Source: Alteromonadaceae bacterium
GTDB lineage: Bacteria; Pseudomonadota; Gammaproteobacteria; Pseudomonadales; Oleiphilaceae
DNA: 6,483 nt
Reading direction: 5' to 3'
Assembly (NCBI GenBank): GCA_013393545.1
Contig: JABXHG010000152.1
Span: 1-6,483, forward strand
A program made the translations under genes and the position numbers. Under the pieces are notes generated by a model. That model was not told the DNA's origin, searched no databases, and saw nothing but the letters and a program-made list of their open reading frames with translations. Positions within the stretch are counted from its first letter, which is position 1; each line of letters starts with the position of its first letter. Shown here piece by piece: positions 1 through 6,483 of the stretch.

Positions 1-925
1 CCCGGCGTAGGCGCGGGGCAGCCAGAACGAGTTGCATGTAGGAAATGGGGGCGGCGGCTTCGTCGTCAAACGTAACCCTTTCCCAGACACCTGACTCCGC
101 CCGCAGCTTCCGCAAAAGCTTGTTATTCAGGTCAGGACCGGACTGGATGCCACGGAACTCACAAATCAGGCTGTTGCCCAACAGGTAGAGATCACCGATG
201 GCGTCCAGCACCTTGTGCTTGACGAACTCGTCGTCATAGCGCAGACCGTCCTCGTTCAGAATCTTGTAGTCGTCGACCACAATAGCATTATCGACACTGC
301 CACCGAGTGCCAGGTTCATGGAACGCAGCTTCTCGATGTCGCGCATGAAGCCGAATGTCCGGGCCCGGGACACTTCCTTGACGAAGGAGGTGCTGGAGAA
401 ATCAACCGTGGCACTCTGGGCGCGGCCCTTGAACACCGGATGGTCGAAATCAATCCCGAAACTGACCTTGAAGCCTTCAAATGGCAGGAAAGTGGCTTTC
501 TTGCCGCCTTCTTCAATGGTCACTTCCCGCTTGATGCGGATAAAGCGCTTGGCCGCGTCCTGCTCGGCGATGCCGGCGGACTGCAGCAGGAATACAAACG
601 GTCCTGCTGAGCCGTCCATAATCGGCACTTCCGGCGCGCTCAGTTCGACAATGCAGTTGTCAATGCCGAGACCAGCCATGGCCGAGAGCAGATGCTCCAC
701 GGTCCCCACCCGGACACCGTCTTTTACCAGTGTCGTGGACATCATGGTCTCACCCACACTCTCCGCACAGGCCTTGATCTCGACCACCGGGTCCAGATCA
801 GTGCGGCGGAAAACGATCCCCGCGTCAACCGGCGCGGGTTTCAGGGTCAAGTAGACCTTTTCCCCTGAATGCAGGCCCACACCGGTGGCACGGATGGTGT
901 TTTTGAGTGTCCGTTGTCTGATCAT
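1..925 (-). CDS. lpxC: UDP-3-O-acyl-N-acetylglucosamine deacetylase (LpxC), 3' end not reached
   Basis: LpxC is the cytoplasmic zinc amidase that catalyses the committed step of lipid A synthesis, deacetylating UDP-3-O-acyl-GlcNAc. The start ATG at 925-923 opens [21 protein letters not shown], matching the canonical LpxC N-terminus; only a weak GGAA lies about 10 nt upstream. 308 sense codons reach the left edge without a stop, although the family is usually about 303-305 residues, so the stop is either just outside or lost. Zinc ligands expected from E. coli (H79, H238, D242) are present as H78 (in GTVEHLLSA), H237 and D241 (in [13 protein letters not shown]). The basic loop and dimer-fold segments up to about residue 249 look normal. 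Beyond that the sequence departs from consensus: the catalytic-His motif SGHALNN reads SGPDLNN (residues 262-268), with nearby GNSLIC and GIQSG instead of the usual GHSLIG and GF/YKSG. It lies last in the cluster, 170 nt after ftsZ, and probably has its own promoter. Identity is secure; the state of the C-terminal fifth is doubtful. Confidence 0.96.
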   Translation of the reverse strand, partial: MIRQRTLKNTIRATGVGLHSGEKVYLTLKPAPVDAGIVFRRTDLDPVVEIKACAESVGETMMSTTLVKDGVRVGTVEHLLSAMAGLGIDNCIVELSAPEVPIMDGSAGPFVFLLQSAGIAEQDAAKRFIRIKREVTIEEGGKKATFLPFEGFKVSFGIDFDHPVFKGRAQSATVDFSSTSFVKEVSRARTFGFMRDIEKLRSMNLALGGSVDNAIVVDDYKILNEDGLRYDDEFVKHKVLDAIGDLYLLGNSLICEFRGIQSGPDLNNKLLRKLRAESGVWERVTFDDEAAAPISYMQLVLAAPRLRR

Positions 926-962
926 CGGTTCATCATTCCGTCACAAATAAGCGATATTCTTG

Positions 963-981
963 GCGCAAAAAACTTGTGCGC
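963..981 (-). other. Small inverted repeat at the predicted lpxC transcript start
   Basis: The minus strand reads GCGCA, a 9-nt A/T-rich spacer, then TGCGC: a perfect 5-bp stem just downstream of the candidate -10 element. It could be a hairpin at the 5' end of the lpxC leader or a binding site overlapping the start. The stem is short, so function is uncertain. Confidence 0.25.
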
Positions 982-982
982 G

Positions 983-991
983 AGAATAGCA
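983..991 (-). promoter_or_regulatory. Candidate extended -10 promoter for lpxC
   Basis: In the 170-nt ftsZ-lpxC gap the minus strand reads TGC-TATTCT, an extended -10 element (TGn plus a hexamer with 5 of 6 matches to TATAAT). No good -35 hexamer sits 16-18 bp upstream (TGGTAC at 17 bp), which is tolerated by extended -10 promoters. Transcription would start near 976, giving a leader of about 50 nt before the lpxC ATG. In E. coli lpxC is also transcribed from a promoter between ftsZ and lpxC, so a promoter here is expected; this exact assignment is inference. Confidence 0.4.
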
Positions 992-1026
992 GAGTTTGAG
1001 ACTGAGTACCATTTGACCGACATGAC

Positions 1027-1044
1027 TTTCACTTAATCGTGAAA
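1027..1044 (-). other. Inverted repeat in the ftsZ-lpxC gap
   Basis: A perfect 6-bp inverted repeat, TTTCAC-GATTAA-GTGAAA on the minus strand, lies about 50 nt after the ftsZ stop and about 35 nt upstream of the candidate lpxC -10 element. No T-run follows it in the direction of transcription, so it is not a convincing rho-independent terminator. A/T-rich dyads upstream of a promoter may be operators, or the match may be chance. Confidence 0.25.
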
Positions 1045-1095
1045 TAGGTATCGGCTATGGCCTGTCCGCCCCTTCAATTGTAAAGGCGAAGCCTA

Positions 1096-2253
1096 TCAGT
1101 CCGCCTGACGGCGCAGGAATGCGGGAATATCGAGATAGTCCACGCCCTGCTCTTCTTTGTCCTTGCTCTGGTCCAGCGCCACATTGCCCTGGGTTGCAGC
1201 ACGACGACGCAACACCGCCGGGCGATCCAGCTGGTTGTAGTCTGTGGTGCCATCCAGAGTGCGGGTGTTGTCCACCACCTTGGTGGGCTTATCGCGCTCG
1301 CCACCCAGACCGGTGGCAACCACGGTCACTTTCAGGTCGTCGGTCATTTCCGGATCGATCACGGTACCCACAACCACGGTTGCGGAGTCGGAGGCAAATT
1401 CGCGCACAATGTCGCCCACCTCGGAGAATTCGCGCCGGTTCAGGTCCATACCCGCGGTGATGTTGACCAGAATACCTTTCGCGCCCTGCAGGTTGATATC
1501 TTCCAGCAGCGGGCTGCGAACGGCGGCTTCGGCGGCTTCGCGAGCACGGTTTTCGCCAGTGGCGTGGCCCGTACCCCTCATCCCCCTGCCCCTTTCCGAC
1601 ATCCCAGTTTTCACGTCCGCCAAGTCGACCTTGATCATGCCGTTGCGGGTGATCGGGTCGGCAATGCCCTGAACGGCGCCAAGCAGTACGTCATTTGCGG
1701 AGGCAAAGGCGTCCAGCAGGCTGGTTTTCTTGCCCATCACCGCCAGCAGTTTTTCGTTGGGAATGGTGATCAGAGAATCCACGTTCTCTTCCAGTTCTTT
1801 CAGGCCGGACTCGGCCACGGTCATGCGTTTGCCACCCTCGAACTGGAACGGCTTGGTGACCACGGCCACGGTCAGGATGCCCAGCTCACGAGCGACTTCG
1901 GCAACAATCGGGGCCGCACCGGTACCGGTACCGCCACCCATGCCGGCGGTGATGAATACCATGTCCGAACCACTCAGTGCCTCGGCGATGCGGTCACGGT
2001 CTTCCAGCGCCGACTGGCGGCCGATTTCCGGGTTGGCACCGGCACCCAGGCCCTTGGTGATGTTGCCACCGAGCTGGATGATCTGGCGGGCGTCCAGGTC
2101 TTTCAGGGCCTGGGCATCCGTGTTGGCGCAGATGAATTCAACGCCTTCCACGTCGCTGTTGAGCATATGGCGCACGGCGTTACCGCCGCCGCCGCCAACA
2201 CCGACTACCTTGATAACTGCGTTTTGTTGGGCATTATCAACGAGTTCAAACAT
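1096..2253 (-). CDS. ftsZ: Cell division protein FtsZ (tubulin-like GTPase)
   Basis: FtsZ polymerises at midcell in a GTP-dependent way to form the Z-ring. The 385-aa product has the usual length and layout: the glycine-rich N-terminal nucleotide loop GVGGGGGNAV (residues 18-27), the tubulin signature GGGTGTG at 106-112, the T7-loop region at 204-213, a C-terminal GTPase domain to about 318, a hydrophilic linker (about 330-370) and the conserved C-terminal peptide DYLDIPAFLRRQ (372-383) that binds FtsA and ZipA. The start is fixed by AAGGAG 8 nt upstream. The catalytic T7-loop aspartates are present (D210, D213; E. coli D209, D212), but residues 200-226 carry an odd cluster: K208 for the near-invariant Asn, L211 for Phe, G217 for Val, and SERGRGMRGTG where relatives have SEMGMAMMGTG. 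R273-R274 also look odd. The rest, before and after, is near consensus. Sequencing error in this patch is the likeliest reason; the gene identity is not in doubt. Confidence 0.98.
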   Translation of the reverse strand: MFELVDNAQQNAVIKVVGVGGGGGNAVRHMLNSDVEGVEFICANTDAQALKDLDARQIIQLGGNITKGLGAGANPEIGRQSALEDRDRIAEALSGSDMVFITAGMGGGTGTGAAPIVAEVARELGILTVAVVTKPFQFEGGKRMTVAESGLKELEENVDSLITIPNEKLLAVMGKKTSLLDAFASANDVLLGAVQGIADPITRNGMIKVDLADVKTGMSERGRGMRGTGHATGENRAREAAEAAVRSPLLEDINLQGAKGILVNITAGMDLNRREFSEVGDIVREFASDSATVVVGTVIDPEMTDDLKVTVVATGLGGERDKPTKVVDNTRTLDGTTDYNQLDRPAVLRRRAATQGNVALDQSKDKEEQGVDYLDIPAFLRRQAD

Positions 2254-2261
2254 TTCCCCTA

Positions 2262-2267
2262 CTCCTT
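2262..2267 (-). promoter_or_regulatory. Strong Shine-Dalgarno of ftsZ
   Basis: AAGGAG on the minus strand ends 8 nt before the ftsZ ATG, the clearest ribosome-binding site in the window together with that of ddlB. It fixes the FtsZ start at MFELVDN and fits the much higher FtsZ than FtsA output known in other bacteria. Confidence 0.8.
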
Positions 2268-2277
2268 CGTGCTGTTG

Positions 2278-2296
2278 CCGGCCTATTCAAGGCCGG
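2278..2296 (-). other. GC-only hairpin in the ftsZ leader
   Basis: A perfect 6-bp stem CCGGCC/GGCCGG with a 7-nt loop (TTGAATA on the minus strand) lies 10 nt upstream of the ftsZ Shine-Dalgarno. In the direction of transcription it is preceded by AAAA and followed by CAACAG, so it is not a terminator of the ftsA-ftsZ transcript. Read on the plus strand it is followed by TTTT, but no plus-strand gene feeds it. A role in mRNA processing or stability before ftsZ is inference. Confidence 0.45.
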
Positions 2297-2348
2297 TTTT
2301 GCAATCGTTATGTTTTTTCGAGATACCTTCGTGTACTGCTCTGCGGTC

Positions 2349-2366
2349 CCGGTCAGAAATGACCGG
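2349..2366 (-). other. Hairpin spanning the ftsA stop codon
   Basis: CCGGTCA and TGACCGG form a perfect 7-bp stem around a 4-nt TTTC loop on the transcribed strand; the ftsA TGA stop is inside the 3' arm. No T-tract follows, so it is not an intrinsic terminator. With the second hairpin 52 nt downstream it gives the 99-nt ftsA-ftsZ gap two strong structures. It could protect or cleave the transcript between the low-output ftsA and high-output ftsZ genes; that role is inferred. Confidence 0.5.
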
Positions 2367-3588
2367 TAAACCACGCTTTCATCCGCTCAACCAGCGAGGG
2401 AGCATCCTCGCCCTTCAGCGGTGGCTCCTGGCCCAGATCCATCTGCCGGAAGCCATGAATCAACAGGCCCACGCCGGTGGCGTAAATCGGGTTGTTGACA
2501 ACTTCGGTCATGCCGGAGACCGCCTGCGGACAGGCCAGCCGGACCGGCATATGAAAGATTTCCTCCGCCAGCTCCACCACGCCTTCCCTGGTGGAGGAAC
2601 CGCCGGTAATCACGATGCCTGCCGGCACCAGATCCTCAAACCCCGAGCGACGCAGCTCCGACTGCACCAGGGTGAACAATTCCTCGTAACGAGGCTCGAC
2701 CACCTCGGCCAGCGCCTGGCGGGACAAGTCCCGGGGTGCCCGGTCGCCGACGCTGGGCACTTTGATGGTCTCGTCGGCGCCGGCCAGTTGGGTCAGCGCA
2801 CAGGCATACTTGATCTTGATTTCCTCGGCATTCTGCGTGGGCGTGCGCAGGGCCATGGCGATATCGTTGGTCACCTGGTCACCGGCAATCGGAATCACCG
2901 AGGTGTGGCGGATGGCACCGCCAGTAAACACGGCGATGTCAGTGGTACCCCCGCCGATGTCCACGACACAGACACCCAGCTCTTTTTCGTCCTCGGTAAG
3001 AACGGCGTGACTGGAAGCCAGCTGCTCCAGAATGATGTCGTCAACTTCCAGCCCACAGCGTTTCACGCATTTTTCGATGTTCTGGGCGGCGTTGACCGCG
3101 CAGGTCACCAGGTGCACCTTGGCCTCCAGGCGCACACCGGACATGCCCATGGGCTCCTTGATGCCTTCCTGGTTATCAATCACGAATTCCTGGGGCAGGA
3201 TGTGCAGGATTTTCTGGTCCGCCGGGATAGCCACCGCCTGGGCGGCATCAATCACCCGGTCCACATCCGCCTGTGTTACTTCGCGGTCGCGGATGGCGAC
3301 GATGCCGTGAGAATTCAGGCTTTTTACGTGACTGCCGGCAAGGCCCGCGTAGACCGAGTGAATACGGCAACCAGCCATCAACTCGGCTTCTTCCACCGCC
3401 CTCTGAATGGCCTGCACGGTGGTTTCAATGTTCACCACCACACCGCGCTTCAGGCCTCTGGACGGATGCGAGCCAATACCGACCACCTCGATGGTGCCAT
3501 CCATCTTGCGCTTGCCGACGATCGCCACCACTTTAGAGGTGCCAATATCCAGGCCGACAATCATGTTTTCCGTTTCAACCGATGACAT
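2353..3588 (-). CDS. ftsA: Cell division protein FtsA (actin-like membrane anchor of the Z-ring)
   Basis: FtsA is an actin-family ATP-binding protein that tethers FtsZ to the inner membrane and recruits later divisome proteins. The 411-aa length is normal. Visible motifs in order are phosphate-1 GLDIGTSKV (residues 12-20), the FtsA-specific 1C domain (about 84-163), phosphate-2 VVDIGGGTTDIAV (208-220), the adenosine motif GIVITGGSSTREGV (324-337), and a C-terminal amphipathic helix SLVERMKAWFTGHF (398-411) that is the membrane-targeting sequence. The start ATG lies 34 nt after the ftsQ stop; only a weak GGTG lies 4 nt upstream, so translation initiation looks poorer than for ftsZ. No substitutions out of line with the family were noticed. 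A hairpin covers its stop codon. Confidence 0.98.
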   Translation of the reverse strand: MSSVETENMIVGLDIGTSKVVAIVGKRKMDGTIEVVGIGSHPSRGLKRGVVVNIETTVQAIQRAVEEAELMAGCRIHSVYAGLAGSHVKSLNSHGIVAIRDREVTQADVDRVIDAAQAVAIPADQKILHILPQEFVIDNQEGIKEPMGMSGVRLEAKVHLVTCAVNAAQNIEKCVKRCGLEVDDIILEQLASSHAVLTEDEKELGVCVVDIGGGTTDIAVFTGGAIRHTSVIPIAGDQVTNDIAMALRTPTQNAEEIKIKYACALTQLAGADETIKVPSVGDRAPRDLSRQALAEVVEPRYEELFTLVQSELRRSGFEDLVPAGIVITGGSSTREGVVELAEEIFHMPVRLACPQAVSGMTEVVNNPIYATGVGLLIHGFRQMDLGQEPPLKGEDAPSLVERMKAWFTGHF

Positions 3589-3622
3589 GTTTCACCAAAC
3601 CCCAGGTTCGTAATAATCGTTG

Positions 3623-4462
3623 TCAGGATTTCGGCGTGGCACTAGCCACGTCCGTTTTCCACTGCACCGCCACCCCATTGGAGTAGCGGGCATCCACCCG
3701 GCTGACTTCATCAAGCCTTGAGGCCAGTCGGTTTTCATACACGGTGATAAAACGCTGGAACCGGGTGTCCACCTGATCCCGCCCCAGCACCACCTCGATG
3801 CCGTTATTCAGTTTGAGCGTCCAGGCGCCCCGGTCTTCCAGAATCAGCCCCTGGAAACCCAGGCCGTAGCCGAGCAACTGTTCACTCATGTCCCGCGCCA
3901 TGTTGATGACGTCGCGCACCCGTTCATCCGGACCCGCCAATCGGGGCAGGCGCCCGACCACTTCCGGATTGGGCGGCGCGAAAATCTCACCGGAACGGCT
4001 GACCAGACGACCGCCTGTCCAGTACGCCAGCGGTTTCTTCTCCCGGAGGTCGATTTCCAACCGCCCCGGCCAGACCCGCTTGATCGCCGCCGAGGCGATC
4101 CAGGGTCGCTGCTCCAGCTCCGCCTTGATGTCCTCGAGGTCCGTGGCGAAATAACTTTTGCCCACCCAGGCTCCGGCGGCACGTTCGACCGCGACCTGGC
4201 TCTCACCCACGAAATCGCCCCTTACATCCACGGCGACAATCTGCTGGTCCATGGCGGTGAGCACCCGATCCATGGCCCAGGGCATCATCGCAGCCAGTAG
4301 GAGTACGGTTAAACCGACACCCACCTGCAGCCAGGGTACCGCTGCCAGCACGGCCTTCAGCAGGCCGAACCGATCCGGTTCCGGGCCCAGGGAGGTGGCT
4401 CCCCGGCGCCTGGGCGGATCGGGCGGCACGGCCCTTGTTCTCACCAGCAGCGTTGTCAGCAT
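3623..4462 (-). CDS. ftsQ: Cell division protein FtsQ (DivIB family)
   Basis: FtsQ is a bitopic inner-membrane protein that links the cytoplasmic ring to FtsB/FtsL and the septal synthase in the periplasm. The 279-aa product has a proline- and arginine-rich cytoplasmic tail (1-40), one membrane segment (about 44-62, LQVGVGLTVLLLAAMM), a POTRA domain (about 74-143, starting at IVAVDVRGDF and ending near the conserved RPWIASAAIKRVWPGRLEIDL stretch) and the beta domain (about 144-268) with YWTGGRLVSRSGEIF and a late FQRFITVYENRL helix. The ATG is 1 nt after the ddlB stop and has GGAG 7 nt upstream inside ddlB, suggesting translational coupling. Tail residues beyond about 268 are poorly conserved in the family. 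FtsQ sequences diverge quickly, but topology and position make the call firm. Confidence 0.96.
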   Translation of the reverse strand: MLTTLLVRTRAVPPDPPRRRGATSLGPEPDRFGLLKAVLAAVPWLQVGVGLTVLLLAAMMPWAMDRVLTAMDQQIVAVDVRGDFVGESQVAVERAAGAWVGKSYFATDLEDIKAELEQRPWIASAAIKRVWPGRLEIDLREKKPLAYWTGGRLVSRSGEIFAPPNPEVVGRLPRLAGPDERVRDVINMARDMSEQLLGYGLGFQGLILEDRGAWTLKLNNGIEVVLGRDQVDTRFQRFITVYENRLASRLDEVSRVDARYSNGVAVQWKTDVASATPKS

Positions 4463-4463
4463 G

Positions 4464-6483
<2,020 letters not shown>

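Noticed and set aside
318..854. Plus-strand open frame opposite lpxC
   Set aside because: Ser/Arg/Pro-rich antisense shadow; the minus-strand frame encodes LpxC with its zinc-binding motifs.
1083..1095. Possible terminator just after the ftsZ stop (AGGC-TTC-GCCT then TTT)
   Set aside because: The stem is only 4 bp with a 3-nt loop and a T-run of three; too weak to call an intrinsic terminator.
2278..2300. Plus-strand terminator (GC hairpin then TTTT)
   Set aside because: The T-run is short and no plus-strand gene lies upstream; the structure is more likely relevant to the minus-strand ftsA-ftsZ transcript.
2300..2340. Sigma70-like promoter for ftsZ in the ftsA-ftsZ gap (CATAAC with GTACAC 18 bp upstream)
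   Set aside because: Both hexamers match consensus poorly and there is no extended -10; not distinguishable from chance.
1564..3585. 673-codon plus-strand open frame opposite ftsZ and ftsA
   Set aside because: It is antisense to two certain genes, crosses their intergenic gap, and its His-, Gly- and Gln-rich product is what reverse reading of high-GC codons gives; no domain is recognisable.

Overview
The window is the distal end of a dcw (division and cell wall) cluster, read entirely from the minus strand. In transcription order (right to left) it holds murC (5'-truncated by the window edge), ddlB, ftsQ, ftsA, ftsZ and lpxC (running to the left edge). This order, with ddlB directly after murC and lpxC after ftsZ, is the classic gammaproteobacterial arrangement. 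High GC content and the protein sequences suggest a marine gammaproteobacterium close to Marinobacter. That assignment rests on recognition of the proteins and not on a search.

Layout: murC lies at 5432-6483 and its stop overlaps the ddlB start by 4 bp (ATGA). ddlB (4464-5435) is followed after 1 nt by ftsQ (4462-3623). A 34-nt gap leads to ftsA (3588-2353). A 99-nt gap with two strong perfect hairpins leads to ftsZ (2253-1096). A 170-nt gap with a candidate extended -10 promoter leads to lpxC (925 to the left edge). The long plus-strand reading frames are antisense shadows of these genes. No mobile element, CRISPR array, RNA gene or accessory gene is visible.

The genes work together as follows. 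MurC and DdlB make peptidoglycan precursors in the cytoplasm. FtsQ, FtsA and FtsZ build the division ring: FtsZ is the polymer, FtsA its membrane anchor and FtsQ a periplasmic connector of the divisome. LpxC commits UDP-GlcNAc-derived precursors to lipid A. The cluster therefore couples wall growth, septation and outer-membrane synthesis.

The most notable thing in the window is not a new system. Radical, mostly non-synonymous departures from family consensus are concentrated in three places: the last ~180 bases at the left edge (LpxC, loss of the catalytic His), 1577-1656 with a further spot at 1432-1437 (the FtsZ T7-loop region), and the right ~200 bases (MurC, including an in-frame TAG). 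Everywhere else these genes look intact. The simplest explanation is low-quality sequence at contig ends and at one internal patch. Real mutations cannot be excluded from the sequence alone.
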